A stretch of 64,000 bases of DNA from an uncultured Oscillospiraceae bacterium (GTDB taxonomy: Bacteria; Bacillota; Clostridia; Oscillospirales; Oscillospiraceae): NCBI GenBank assembly GCA_910579485.1, contig CAJTVO010000001.1, positions 1-64,000 on the forward strand, in the 5' to 3' direction. The position numbers were made by a program, and so were the translations under genes. This document shows, one piece after another, positions 34,826-43,475 of this stretch. How positions within the stretch are numbered: position 1 is the first letter of the stretch; each line of letters begins with the position of its first letter. The notes beneath the pieces were generated by a model. It was not told where the DNA came from. It made no database searches and saw only the letters and a list, made by a program, of their open reading frames with translations.

Positions 34826-35059
34826 TCATTCCCTTCCTTTCATTGCGGCGGCCATAATGGCCTCCATGTTGTTCTCCAGCAGGAACATCATGTCCTGCTT
34901 CCTGCCAGCCAGGATCTCACTCAACTCCGCATGAACGGAAGCCCGATTGACCTCTCTGCTGCTACAATGCACAGCCAGAATAAGGTCATCAAACTTCACT
35001 CCGTCGAGCAGGTTGTCACTGGTGATAAGGTCATCGCCGAGTGTCCAGCTTCTCTCCAT
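34826..35059 (-). CDS. Small phage protein of unknown function
   Basis: A 77-residue, mildly acidic, helical protein. It is packed tightly between its neighbours (one base to the next start). Nothing recognisable beyond a regular helical pattern. Confidence 0.55.
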   Translation of the reverse strand: MERSWTLGDDLITSDNLLDGVKFDDLILAVHCSSREVNRASVHAELSEILAGRKQDMMFLLENNMEAIMAAAMKGRE

Positions 35060-35071
35060 TACGCACGCCCC

Positions 35072-35710
35072 CTATTCTTCAAATTTGTAACCGCAGATGG
35101 CAAGGCAGGTGCTCAGGTCCTCTGTCATTACCTCGTAGCTGTACCACCGCTTCCCGCAGACCTTGTGAAGCTCCTCCTGAACGGTAACATAGGCAATAAG
35201 TCCAAGATAATCAATCTTGTCGATCTTCTCTGGTGCTTTACGCTCCGTCATGGCAAACAGCCAGTTATCAGCATACCCGGCGAACCCACTGGCCTCCGCC
35301 TCTGCCATCAACCACGCCTTCCATTCCTCATACGGCCTGAGACCAAGGCGTTGCTCATACTCTTTCGCCAGAGCCCTCGGGGGCTCCCAACTGAATGGCC
35401 CCACCTTTTCGGCCCATGTGCCGGTAACACCTTCCTCTTGGAAGGTCACCTCTTCAAAGAGGGTGCTTCCGCTTTTGTCGACCACCCGGAGCGTCAGCCC
35501 TTCCCGTAGGTGGCAGTCGGCCTCATGGCCTCCTCTCCACTTGCTCGCCGTCAGCCAGCGGACGTGAGTGTCATCGCACTCTTGGCGAATAAACACTCGC
35601 CCCGTTTCTTTGCACCGGTACAGGTCCTCGAAAAGGCCGCTCTGATCTCCCATGAAGGAAACAATTCTCACGTCTTCCTCCACAATCGCTACCTCCTTCA
35701 ATCCCACCAT
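35072..35710 (-). CDS. Hypothetical phage protein
   Basis: A 212-residue soluble protein with several Trp and Cys residues (RCKETGRVFIRQECDD, WKAWLMAEAEASG). It overlaps the preceding gene by 13 bases. No family recognised. Confidence 0.6.
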   Translation of the reverse strand: MVGLKEVAIVEEDVRIVSFMGDQSGLFEDLYRCKETGRVFIRQECDDTHVRWLTASKWRGGHEADCHLREGLTLRVVDKSGSTLFEEVTFQEEGVTGTWAEKVGPFSWEPPRALAKEYEQRLGLRPYEEWKAWLMAEAEASGFAGYADNWLFAMTERKAPEKIDKIDYLGLIAYVTVQEELHKVCGKRWYSYEVMTEDLSTCLAICGYKFEE

Positions 35711-36051
35711 ATCTGCCGCATAAGAGGAAGGGCCTTTTTCATGCGCTCAACCTCCACGGCGTGGTTCCTTTTCCGCTCATGCTTCTTAATGTACCGCTCC
35801 ATCTGATCCGGCGTTTCCGGGCCGTAGCCAATCGCCGCAAGGATGGTCTGGGCTCCCTCGCATTTGATGGCCTTCAAGGTCTCGACCTCAATGTTCCTCC
35901 CACCGGGGAACGGCTGAAAATAGGCCAACCTGCACAGCGGCAAGTAGCCGTCGATCATGTTTTTGCCGATGTTCCAGATGAGATACCCGTGAGGAACCCT
36001 GTCCACCAGCTCAAAGGTGTTGCCGTGATGGGTTATCGTTTGCTTCTCCAC
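35698..36051 (-). CDS. Hypothetical phage protein
   Basis: A 117-residue protein (THHGNTFELVDRVPHGYLIW; basic C-terminal half). It lies between two genes of the same operon. No motif recognised. Confidence 0.6.
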   Translation of the reverse strand: MEKQTITHHGNTFELVDRVPHGYLIWNIGKNMIDGYLPLCRLAYFQPFPGGRNIEVETLKAIKCEGAQTILAAIGYGPETPDQMERYIKKHERKRNHAVEVERMKKALPLMRQIWWD

Positions 36052-36062
36052 TTCTGCACCTC

Positions 36063-36851
36063 CTAAAACCAGACGAAGTGCTCGCCGCCGAGCTCATCCA
36101 CCCTTTTGGTGATCTGGTCAACAAGTCTTGCGCTGTGTGGCTCCGTTCCTCTGTTCCACGCCCGAATCAGCTTCTCCAGGGTTTCGTCTGCTCCCGGAAC
36201 CGCAAAGTCACAATGGAAGTTATAGATCTCCTGACCGACGTACTCTTCGTACACGCTTTCCCTGCCTGAGCAAATCAGTTCCCGCCGGTCATCTCCGTAG
36301 ATGTTGACGCTGCCAAGGTACAGCCGGCTGTGGATCTGCTTCATGGCCACAATAACCTCTCTGTTGAGGTCATTGTTCGTGCCGTCCGCTTCTCTGAGTG
36401 CGAGCCAGCCGCCGGTCTCATGGATGTGCCGAAACTGGCGCTTCCTGGCAAGGGCCAGTCTGATGTGGCCTTCCACCTGTTCCCTCCAGTCCGCGCACCA
36501 GAGATTTATCTTTCCATGGTTCGCATAGCTCATGCTGAAAAAACCGTTCGCATCGCTGTTCTCGAAGTTCCAGAGGCTGTCACGGTAGATGTATTGGTCC
36601 GGGATCTCAGAGCTGCCACGCTTCCTGAGATCGGTCGCCTCGCCCCTGCTGTAATGGGTCGGCTGCCGATCCACCACGCGGTTGTGTTCCTCGTCCTCCA
36701 GCGTGTAGAACATTACCGTATTCTTGTCACCCCGGCTCCCGTGGTAATCTGGACGATAGGCCACCACTCCCAGCTTAGCGGCAATCTCGTTCAGGACCTC
36801 GCTCTGCTCCGTGTACCGGATGTCGTCCTGCGTCACGATTTTCATGCTCAT
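36063..36851 (-). CDS. Hypothetical phage protein
   Basis: A 262-residue soluble protein without clear motifs; many His, Tyr and Arg residues. Its ATG overlaps the upstream stop by four bases. It is one of the larger unknowns of the early region. Confidence 0.6.
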   Translation of the reverse strand: MSMKIVTQDDIRYTEQSEVLNEIAAKLGVVAYRPDYHGSRGDKNTVMFYTLEDEEHNRVVDRQPTHYSRGEATDLRKRGSSEIPDQYIYRDSLWNFENSDANGFFSMSYANHGKINLWCADWREQVEGHIRLALARKRQFRHIHETGGWLALREADGTNNDLNREVIVAMKQIHSRLYLGSVNIYGDDRRELICSGRESVYEEYVGQEIYNFHCDFAVPGADETLEKLIRAWNRGTEPHSARLVDQITKRVDELGGEHFVWF

Positions 36852-37180
36852 TCCTCCTTTACAATTTCGCCGTCGATACTATCGGCGTCGTACTCCCAGG
36901 CCATCCCGCAAGCCTTCTCGATAGCCTTGTCCTCGTTCTCGGCTTCCACCTCCAGCGTATGGACAGTGGTGACTTTGACCATGAACTTCTTCAGGCTGGC
37001 CGGCTTCAGTTCGTAGTGCTTGATGGCATCATCGTCGAGGGGCTTCTGGTACTCCAAGTAGCCCCAGGCCGGACCGATGCCGGAAATATCCTCCCTGCCG
37101 GAAAAGTTCACGATGTTCTCCGGTCGGCCAGGGAATGTTCCAGGTCCGACCGGTCGCTGGGTCGAATAGTAGCGATACAT
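36848..37180 (-). CDS. YSTQRP-type phage protein
   Basis: A 110-residue protein. It opens YRYYSTQRPVGPGTFPG, then NIVNF and the AWGYLEYQKPL segment. A second protein of this type lies at 59842-60234 (YYSIERPVEPWSYP, then AWGYVVYEKPL), so the element has two diverged copies. The start has GAGGAG eight bases upstream. Function unknown. Confidence 0.7.
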   Translation of the reverse strand: MYRYYSTQRPVGPGTFPGRPENIVNFSGREDISGIGPAWGYLEYQKPLDDDAIKHYELKPASLKKFMVKVTTVHTLEVEAENEDKAIEKACGMAWEYDADSIDGEIVKEE

Positions 37181-37194
37181 ACGCTCATCTCCTC

Positions 37195-37437
37195 TCATTT
37201 TCCAATCTTGGCCGCCTCAACCTGCTCAATGCAATAGGCAGCGATTTCCTCTGGCGTGTTCACCAGGTAGCAGCCCCAAGCGATCTTCCAGGCTCGTGCT
37301 ATGGCGAAAGCATTGCCGGCCAACAACGCCAGCGTATCCCGGAAGCGGGCATCCATCAGCTCCTTACAGGTGTGGAAGTCTCGCCCGGCTCTGGACGCCT
37401 TTCGTTCCTCGGGAGTCATTTTCCTCCAGTCCCTCAT
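37195..37437 (-). CDS. Small phage protein of unknown function
   Basis: An 80-residue protein (MRDWRKMTPEERKASRAGRD start, hydrophobic ALLAGNAFAIARAW middle). The ATG overlaps the upstream TGA by one base; GGAGG precedes it. No domain recognised. Confidence 0.6.
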   Translation of the reverse strand: MRDWRKMTPEERKASRAGRDFHTCKELMDARFRDTLALLAGNAFAIARAWKIAWGCYLVNTPEEIAAYCIEQVEAAKIGK

Positions 37438-37955
37438 CACACTGCCTCCTTCCGCTCGACTAGCAGGTCGTACAGCTTAGCTTTCAGTTCCATGATGGTC
37501 ATGTCCCGGTCGTGGATCTCGGCTTTCAGGGACTCGATTTTCTCGCCCTGCTCGACTCTCTTGCCTCTTTCAGCGAGGAGAAACTTGTGCTCTGCGTTAG
37601 TGCTGACCCTCTGCTCTTCCAGGGCTTTCTTGGTGTTTGAGTGCTCGGCCATCTCAGCATTCAGCTTCTCCCGGAGTTCTTTCATTTGCTCGTGCTCCGG
37701 GTTGGTGTGCTGGTTCCAAAACCGAGTCACTTCCTCCCAGTTCCAGATGTGGGAAACGATCATGTAGAATGTGCCCTGCGTGGAGTAGTGGTTGTTTTGG
37801 CCGATGTCGTTTGCAAGGATGGCCAGCTCCACAGTCGGGGTGCTACCGAAGATGTCCTGGGCCCGACAGATGTCCTCCTGGTCGGTGCTCAGGCCGTGGA
37901 GCTTGACCTCGGCCACCAAGTCGGCGGCCGTTTTGATGCTGTCATACTTGCTCAT
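37437..37955 (-). CDS. Coiled-coil phage protein
   Basis: A 172-residue protein. The C-terminal half (about residues 85-168) is a long heptad-rich coiled coil (EQMKELREKLNAEM, then IESLKAEIHDRDMT). The N-terminal half is globular. A structural or adaptor role is likely; nothing more specific can be said. Confidence 0.6.
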   Translation of the reverse strand: MSKYDSIKTAADLVAEVKLHGLSTDQEDICRAQDIFGSTPTVELAILANDIGQNNHYSTQGTFYMIVSHIWNWEEVTRFWNQHTNPEHEQMKELREKLNAEMAEHSNTKKALEEQRVSTNAEHKFLLAERGKRVEQGEKIESLKAEIHDRDMTIMELKAKLYDLLVERKEAV

Positions 37956-37971
37956 GCTGATACCTCCTCAA

Positions 37972-38583
37972 TCAATAGATGTTACGGGCGGTCCGGGCCA
38001 TGCTGTGGATGACGCCAGCAACCGCCTCCTCGTAGGTCTTGTAGTCATCCCAGGGAGCATCGCCAACGAAGGCGACGACCTTCTGGCCGTTCGGCATCTC
38101 GCCGATCACAACCGGGTTCTCCACCCAGCCGGCCTCAGTCCTGACGGAGAACGGGGTCTTCTCGCCCATGCTGTCGGTGTAGCCCCATCCAATCTTCACA
38201 CGGAACTTGTTGATGGCCTTGACGCTCCAGGACCAGTTCTCGTCGGCACCGCTCTCCTCGGAAACCGCCGCATTCACGGCATCCTTGAAGTTCCGCAGAT
38301 CAATCACGTCGGTCTCGGCCCGGTCCTTGATGATGGCAGCCTTCACGGTCTCCTTGAGCTGCTGAGTGGCATCTGTGACATCGGCGGCCCCGGAGGACTT
38401 CGGCTCGCTGTCGCTACCGTCCTTCACGTAGTTGGTGCCGCTGATCTTGATGACCTGGCCGCCGGCCTCCAGCTCCGCCCACAGGTTGTCGAACCAGGAG
38501 ATGAAGGTCTCCCCCGTCACCTTGTCAACAACCTCACGGAAATACTTCCGCATCTCCTGCTTGAACTGAGTTTTCGTCTTCAT
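37972..38583 (-). CDS. Hypothetical phage protein
   Basis: A 203-residue soluble protein (KTQFKQEMRKYFREVVDKV at the start; TYEEAVAGVIHSMARTARN at the end). It is the second gene of the operon driven by promoter A. No family recognised. Confidence 0.6.
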   Translation of the reverse strand: MKTKTQFKQEMRKYFREVVDKVTGETFISWFDNLWAELEAGGQVIKISGTNYVKDGSDSEPKSSGAADVTDATQQLKETVKAAIIKDRAETDVIDLRNFKDAVNAAVSEESGADENWSWSVKAINKFRVKIGWGYTDSMGEKTPFSVRTEAGWVENPVVIGEMPNGQKVVAFVGDAPWDDYKTYEEAVAGVIHSMARTARNIY

Positions 38584-38605
38584 AATCAGATCCTCCTATC
38601 AATTT

Positions 38606-38917
38606 TCATTCGCAAGCAAAGCGGATATACAGATACCAGTTGCCCTCTGCGTACTCGATTTCGTCTTTCTTCTCGGAGTAGCGGCTGGCGCAGTGGACTT
38701 CCTCGGCCTCGATGTAGTAGGCACCCGGAATGTTCATCATTCCAGAAGCCATCTCAGCGGTCTCATCAAGGTTGTTGAGGATGGCGTTGGCCTCTCCCTC
38801 ATCGATCTTGGCGACCTCGCGGGCCAGGTCATTCAGGGCACCTGTCAGGGTCTTGTTCCGGCTGTAGCCGTCGAGGTTAATCATGCCGTTGCGCTTCTCA
38901 ATCTGTACAAATGTCAT
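38606..38917 (-). CDS. First gene of early operon A, unknown function
   Basis: A 103-residue acidic protein. GGGAGGAAACGACA precedes the ATG. It starts about 70 bases downstream of the repeated promoter/operator cassette A, so it should be among the first phage products made. No motif recognised. Confidence 0.6.
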   Translation of the reverse strand: MTFVQIEKRNGMINLDGYSRNKTLTGALNDLAREVAKIDEGEANAILNNLDETAEMASGMMNIPGAYYIEAEEVHCASRYSEKKDEIEYAEGNWYLYIRFACE

Positions 38918-38963
38918 TGTCGTTTCCTCCCTTGTCTGTCAGCCGCTCCGTCTGGCCTCAACT

Positions 38964-39019
38964 GTTATCCGTCTGGTTATCTTATGATGTTATTATACTA
39001 CATTACCTACCTAAGTCAA
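38964..39019 (-). promoter_or_regulatory. Repeated early promoter/operator cassette, copy A
   Basis: On the minus strand: TTGACT (39019-39014), a 16-base spacer TAGGTAGGTAATGTAG, TATAAT (38997-38992), then an 18-bp imperfect palindrome (38981-38964) ten bases after the -10. The same layout occurs at 46544-46599 and 61564-61619. The DNA upstream of the -35 is strongly AT-rich. Apart from this and the terminator, the gap 38918-39252 holds nothing recognisable. Confidence 0.8.
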
Positions 39020-39203
39020 TATGTTTTCACATATTTCTTTATAATTTTTTCAAGATTACATCGTTTTCAAATATTCCGCTGTACACTCCTGTAGCACCTG
39101 CGTGTTGTCCGTTTCTCGCGGGTTGGGTTGTATATTCAGTCGGTCGCAGGGGTGCCTATACGGTCTTTTACGGCCCCATACGTTAGGCTTGCGGCACGAA
39201 TAG

Positions 39204-39240
39204 AAAAATCCCTCCCCTGGAATCAACCAGGAGAGGGATT
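39204..39240 (-). terminator. Terminator after the HTH regulator gene
   Basis: A 14-bp stem (39207-39220 with 39227-39240, one mismatch) is followed on the minus strand by TTTTT. It insulates the regulator gene from operon A. Confidence 0.8.
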
Positions 39241-39252
39241 CGCATTGCCTAT

Positions 39253-39744
39253 TCAGTTCTCGGGACCCTTTTCAATGTCGGTCCCATACTTCTCGATGAA
39301 GGCAGCGGCCACGCTCGGGGACACAACTCTGATTCTGTCCCTGCCGTCCTCGTGGTACTCGGCCATGAAGTACCGCCCACGTTTGTCAACATACAGCTCG
39401 CAGGCTTCTCCGTCCTTGTACTCATTGACTCCGTCCTCATAGAAGCTGTTTGCCAAGGCATCAGCCGCGCCGGTGTCGTAGAGCACTCGGTCTGCGGTTC
39501 CCTTGAGGTGGCGCCCGTGTCCTGCCGTATGATCTCGCAGAATTTCGCCGGTCTTTCTGACCGTAAACGTGACATCTACACCAACGGCATCCATCAGGGT
39601 CAAGAACTCGTTGGCCCGCATGGAGTTTCTCTGGAGCCTTTGGCTAATCAGTTGCCCGCCAGTCCACCCTACCAGCTTTGCGGCGCTCTCTTGGGTATGA
39701 CCCGTGCGGGCCAAGGCGGCCACCACTACTTCCTTTGCAGTCAT
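39253..39744 (-). CDS. HTH-domain phage regulator
   Basis: A 163-residue protein. Residues 1-55 look like an XRE-type helix-turn-helix (AALARTGHTQESAAKLVGWT, then LMDAVGVDVTF); the rest is an unknown acidic domain. AGGAGG lies seven bases before the ATG. It has its own promoter and terminator, set between operons, as expected for a regulator. It is a candidate to bind the repeated operator cassettes. Confidence 0.7.
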   Translation of the reverse strand: MTAKEVVVAALARTGHTQESAAKLVGWTGGQLISQRLQRNSMRANEFLTLMDAVGVDVTFTVRKTGEILRDHTAGHGRHLKGTADRVLYDTGAADALANSFYEDGVNEYKDGEACELYVDKRGRYFMAEYHEDGRDRIRVVSPSVAAAFIEKYGTDIEKGPEN

Positions 39745-39776
39745 GCGTTCACCTCCTGTTTCTGCTCTTGACCCCA

Positions 39777-39805
39777 ATAATACACCGAAACGAAGCAAAA
39801 ATCAA
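39777..39805 (-). promoter_or_regulatory. Promoter of the HTH regulator gene
   Basis: On the minus strand, TTGATT (39805-39800) and TATTAT (39782-39777) are 17 bp apart, about 30 bases upstream of the ATG. It does not share the repeated cassette sequence. Confidence 0.65.
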
Positions 39806-39864
39806 CACTTCTCTTTCAAGTTGTTTATTTCCGTTCATTACTCCCTAGGTCAGCTATCTTCCAG

Positions 39865-40179
39865 CTATACTTTTTCTCCCTTCAGAAGGGGCCAGCGCTC
39901 TCGCTGCTCCTCTTCCTGTGTGGGCCAGTCCGGGGAAATCCCCCGCTTGCGGCGGTCGTTGCGCCACCGATTATAGACTTTCATGTCCCTCTCGTCGATG
40001 CTGTATCCGCAGCCTCCGCTCGTTCTGTTGTGGATCAACAGCGGCCTCGGGTATCCATTCTTTCTGGCCCGTAGCACTTCGTAGGCTCCAACTGGCTCCT
40101 CAATCGTCCACCCGGTTCTGGACAGGTAATCTCGCAGATCGCCAAGCATACCATGCCTGACGGTTATTCTGTTCTTCAT
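39865..40179 (-). CDS. Basic phage protein of unknown function
   Basis: A 104-residue basic protein (KNRITVRHGMLGDLRDYLSR, then VYNRWRNDRRKRG). GGGAGG lies six bases before the ATG. It follows the methyltransferase gene by 13 bases and may share its transcript. Confidence 0.6.
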   Translation of the reverse strand: MKNRITVRHGMLGDLRDYLSRTGWTIEEPVGAYEVLRARKNGYPRPLLIHNRTSGGCGYSIDERDMKVYNRWRNDRRKRGISPDWPTQEEEQRERWPLLKGEKV

Positions 40180-40192
40180 GCGCACCTCCCAA

Positions 40193-42220
40193 TTAGACGG
40201 CTACAGCCGACTCAAAATCGGCCATGGTCTTATATCGCTTCTCACACCACTCCGGCAGATTTGCCGTAACCAGAGCCATCGAAAACGGGGGCGGAACGGC
40301 ATTTCCGCACCTCGCAACCTGTTTGCTCTTGCCATACACCGTCCCGGTGTAATCTTGCTCGATTTTATAGTCGTCCGGGAAGCCATTTGCCCGGTACAGT
40401 TCTCTCGGTGTCAGCATCCGCAATCCGACGTCCGCCATAAAGTACCACGCTTCGCCAATCTGGAACAGGATCACCTCGTCATCCGCCAGATGGTAGTCGC
40501 AATACTCATTCAGCAGATCTCGGATTTTCGGCCAATTCCCAAGATCGGCACCTGGTTCGGCCTTGGTGACCACAGTTGTCACTACCCCGTGATGCGTTCC
40601 GCCTGCGGTGATAGTGTGCACCGGTTCGCCGACAGAGCCGCCGATGTCGCCGCCCTTCATCTTGACCATGTGCGCAGCCTGCAAGGCGTTGTGGTCGATG
40701 GCGGTCACAGTGGGAACGGGTGAAGCCATCTCAGCCCCTACCACACCTCCATAGAATTTGGCGAGGTTCGCCGCGACAACGCCTTGGTGTTCCTGGGCAA
40801 GTACCGTTGGCACCGGGGTCGAAACGTCATGCCCCACGCTTGCCCCGTGATACTCTGTCATCGAAGCCAGGACCACACCCTCTCGGTCCTTTGCTGTCAC
40901 AGTATGGAGAGGGCCCGCCGCCTCCTGCCCGTGCTGGTCGTTCCCGTAATACTTCATCAAAGATGCCGCAGCCAGCCCATACCGGTTTGCCGCGTCAATG
41001 GTCATGATTGGGTCAGTCACGGCCTGTCCGCGAACTCGCTCGGTCTGCTCTGTATGGTACTGGATCATGGTCGGGCACACCACGCACTCCTCGGCTTTGG
41101 ATACCTGGGTGTGCGTTGGCTCGTCTACCCGGCGGCACCGGTTTCCGCCGCCTGTCTGCCCAATGGCCGTCAACGTGGGAGTGACCAGCATTTGATTCCC
41201 TGCCGTTGTCACAGTATGTACCGGCATATCCGCAGGTAGCCCTACACTGTTGGTCGTGTTTGTGACGGTCACGGGGGCCATCAGCGGCGATGCCAGGCCG
41301 TTCCTGTGCTTCGCTGTTACCGTTTTGAGCGGATCTCCGAGGGTTTGCCCACGGAACTCCCCGGCGTGATTCACTGTCACCAGGAAGGGCGAAGCTGCCT
41401 TGATGACAAACTTGTCGACACCACGGGCTACACGGCGCATGGTATTCGGCCGGAGCGGGCGCTGGGCTGAAATTCCGTACTGCTCCTTGATTTCTTCCCT
41501 GGACGAGAAGATCGAAGGCGTCGGAAGTCCCCAGTCGATGATCTCAGCGGCACAACGCCACGGATTTTTCGCTCCAGTCTTGACCGCCTGGCTATCAGCC
41601 GGAGCATGTGTGGGCTCAGGCCACACAATAGGCCGCCCGTCGCGCCGTGCGATCAGGAAGAATCGCTTTCTGGTGGTAGGGGCACCATAGTCGGCAGCCA
41701 CCAGTTCCCGCCACTCCATATTATAGCCGAGATCTCGGAGTTGCTCCAGCCATTTATGGAATGTGGTTCCCGCCAGCTTTTTTACTGGTTTTCCTTTTCG
41801 GACCGGCCCCCATGTCTGGAACTCCTCAACGTTCTCAAGGATAATCACCCTAGGGCGCACCGTCCCGGCCCAGCGGAGCACAATCCAAGCAAGCCCTCGG
41901 ATGTTCTTGTCGACAGGCTTGCCGCCCTTTGCTTTGGAGAAGTGTTTGCAGTCCGGTGAAAACCAAGCCAGCCCAACAGGTCTACCCCGGCACACCTCAT
42001 TGGGGTCAATGTCCCACACGCTGGCCTGATAATGCACCGTATACGGATGGTTCGTCTTGTGCATCAAAATCGCATCCGGGTCATGGTTGATGGCAATATC
42101 GACTACCCGGCCGGTGGCCAGCTCAATACCCGTCGAGGCGCCACCGCCACCGGCGAAGTTGTCCACGATGATCTCATCGAATACGTCGACCTGTCCAATA
42201 GCTGATTTACTCACCGTCAT
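40193..42220 (-). CDS. C5 cytosine DNA methyltransferase with repeat-rich target domain
   Basis: A 675-residue orphan methyltransferase. Motif I is DNFAGGGG (20-27), motif IV carries the catalytic cysteine as SPDC (88-91) instead of the usual PPC, and ENV is at 129-131. Motif VIII is AADYGAPTTRKRFF, and motifs IX-X close the protein (RELYRANGFP, CGNAVPPP). Between VIII and IX about 280 residues consist of repeats with a P-V-x-T-V-T-A core. No restriction enzyme is adjacent, so it probably protects phage DNA or marks it for regulation. Confidence 0.9.
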   Translation of the reverse strand: MTVSKSAIGQVDVFDEIIVDNFAGGGGASTGIELATGRVVDIAINHDPDAILMHKTNHPYTVHYQASVWDIDPNEVCRGRPVGLAWFSPDCKHFSKAKGGKPVDKNIRGLAWIVLRWAGTVRPRVIILENVEEFQTWGPVRKGKPVKKLAGTTFHKWLEQLRDLGYNMEWRELVAADYGAPTTRKRFFLIARRDGRPIVWPEPTHAPADSQAVKTGAKNPWRCAAEIIDWGLPTPSIFSSREEIKEQYGISAQRPLRPNTMRRVARGVDKFVIKAASPFLVTVNHAGEFRGQTLGDPLKTVTAKHRNGLASPLMAPVTVTNTTNSVGLPADMPVHTVTTAGNQMLVTPTLTAIGQTGGGNRCRRVDEPTHTQVSKAEECVVCPTMIQYHTEQTERVRGQAVTDPIMTIDAANRYGLAAASLMKYYGNDQHGQEAAGPLHTVTAKDREGVVLASMTEYHGASVGHDVSTPVPTVLAQEHQGVVAANLAKFYGGVVGAEMASPVPTVTAIDHNALQAAHMVKMKGGDIGGSVGEPVHTITAGGTHHGVVTTVVTKAEPGADLGNWPKIRDLLNEYCDYHLADDEVILFQIGEAWYFMADVGLRMLTPRELYRANGFPDDYKIEQDYTGTVYGKSKQVARCGNAVPPPFSMALVTANLPEWCEKRYKTMADFESAVAV

Positions 42221-42662
42221 CCTCCCTTCTGCCCGTCTGGAGCCACCGAAGGCACTCTTCTTTGGTTTTGAAGTCTTCCGTCCATGCGTCGCCGGTCATG
42301 TTGTCGATTCCAGCATATCCGGTCGGCTCCTTTACGAAAAACAAACCACGGGGCTCCCTGTTGGTAATGACCTTATAGGCATCCCTCGTGCTGATCTGCT
42401 TCGGCTCTTCCATGAGCTTTATTGGGCACCAGCGGGGTGCCGTCTTAATGTCAGGCACATCCGAACCGCCCTTCGTGTAGGCAATGAACCCAGGCCCAAC
42501 GGCTGTGCCGGGCACGATTTTGTCCAGTTCTGTCGGCGCATTCGGATGATTGCAATAGCAGCACCCTCTCGGGCGGCTCATGCCCACATTGCTCGTTGAC
42601 ACGTTGTTTCTGATGGGGACAATCAAGTAGGGACAGGCTGAGCAGCGAATATCACGCCTCAT
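42207..42662 (-). CDS. Cysteine-rich phage protein
   Basis: A 151-residue protein with CSACPY and CCYCNHPN near the N terminus, and a C-terminal segment (TKEECLRWLQ) also found in other small proteins here. I use the ATG eight bases after GGAGG. It overlaps the methyltransferase gene by 14 bases, so the two are coupled; a role with the methyltransferase is only a guess. Confidence 0.65.
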   Translation of the reverse strand: MRRDIRCSACPYLIVPIRNNVSTSNVGMSRPRGCCYCNHPNAPTELDKIVPGTAVGPGFIAYTKGGSDVPDIKTAPRWCPIKLMEEPKQISTRDAYKVITNREPRGLFFVKEPTGYAGIDNMTGDAWTEDFKTKEECLRWLQTGRREDDGE

Positions 42663-42864
42663 CACCGCCACCTCCCCGCATGAACTCCTTCAGCGTTGTG
42701 AACCCGGCGGCCAAGATATCATCGTCGCTCATTTTCAGGGAGCCAGACAGGGCATCATACAGGCTACGCCCATTCAGCAACTCTCCAAACGAGTCAACGG
42801 CATTGTTTGCGATTTCCGCCATACGTTCGGGCGAAGCAAAGTCTCTGACGCTTTTCTCACACAT
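42652..42864 (-). CDS. Small phage protein of unknown function
   Basis: A 70-residue protein (EKSVRDFASPERMAEIANNA, then TTLKEFMRGGGG). AAGGAGG lies upstream of the ATG; the longer frame is not supported because another small gene occupies that DNA. Confidence 0.65.
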   Translation of the reverse strand: MCEKSVRDFASPERMAEIANNAVDSFGELLNGRSLYDALSGSLKMSDDDILAAGFTTLKEFMRGGGGDEA

Positions 42865-42868
42865 TGCT

Positions 42869-43033
42869 CTACACCTCCTTGTAGCAGTAGTCTCCGCATC
42901 CGTCATCGCAGAGGGCTGGGGCGTGGCCAGTGACGAACGGGGCCATGCACACCCCCTGCGGATTGAACACACAACTCTCAGAATCGCACTCTGTGCAGAG
43001 CTTCTTCAGCTTTAGAAAGGTCTCATAGTCCAT
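42869..43033 (-). CDS. 54-residue cysteine-rich protein
   Basis: A compact protein with nine cysteines (LCTECDSESC, VCM, LCDDGCGDYCYKEV), presumably binding one or two zinc ions or an iron-sulfur cluster. AAGGAGG precedes the ATG. The TAG lies four bases before the next start. Confidence 0.7.
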   Translation of the reverse strand: MDYETFLKLKKLCTECDSESCVFNPQGVCMAPFVTGHAPALCDDGCGDYCYKEV

Positions 43034-43065
43034 TCTGGCTATCCTCCTTATACTTCGTCGTAAAT

Positions 43066-43188
43066 CTATAAACCGTCTACATCCTTGTCGGTGTCGACGG
43101 CTCTCCTTACTTTGTCATAGCTTAGTTTGTATGCCGCCGCCGCATCGATGAGTGATCCGTACGCCTTGCCATCGTTCACACACAGCAC
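43066..43188 (-). CDS. Possible 40-residue HTH-like protein
   Basis: A frame beginning at a GTG inside the end of the preceding gene and reading CVNDGKAYGSLIDAAAAYKL, then SYDKVRRAV. This resembles the short DNA-binding repeat found beside homing nucleases. There is no good ribosome site, so it may be a remnant. The rest of the gap 43034-43175 is empty. Confidence 0.35.
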   Translation of the reverse strand: MLCVNDGKAYGSLIDAAAAYKLSYDKVRRAVDTDKDVDGL

Positions 43189-43475
43189 AGGCTTGGCTCA
43201 ACATCTTCCATGCGGAAGTAGTCCTCTATCCCCTTGTGGATTATCCGCTCCGTGTAGCTTTGCTGGTTTCCGTCGCTCCAAACACGGGTGATGATGTGGC
43301 CCTCCTTCTCAGGGAGGTCGCCTTCGTCCGCCGTGAACTCAACAAGTGCCAACTGCAAGTCGCAGTCTGCATCCGGTCTGCGAAGGTCAATCCAGATTCC
43401 GGGGTTCTCTGGATCGTTTGACACTCTCGCAATGATGGCCCCCAACGGGGTTTCAACTCTCACGCAATCGCTCAT
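43176..43475 (-). CDS. Hypothetical phage protein
   Basis: A 99-residue acidic protein (MSDCVRVETPLGAIIARVS start). GGAGG lies ten bases upstream of the chosen ATG, which overlaps the preceding stop by four bases. No domain recognised. Confidence 0.6.
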   Translation of the reverse strand: MSDCVRVETPLGAIIARVSNDPENPGIWIDLRRPDADCDLQLALVEFTADEGDLPEKEGHIITRVWSDGNQQSYTERIIHKGIEDYFRMEDVEPSLCCV

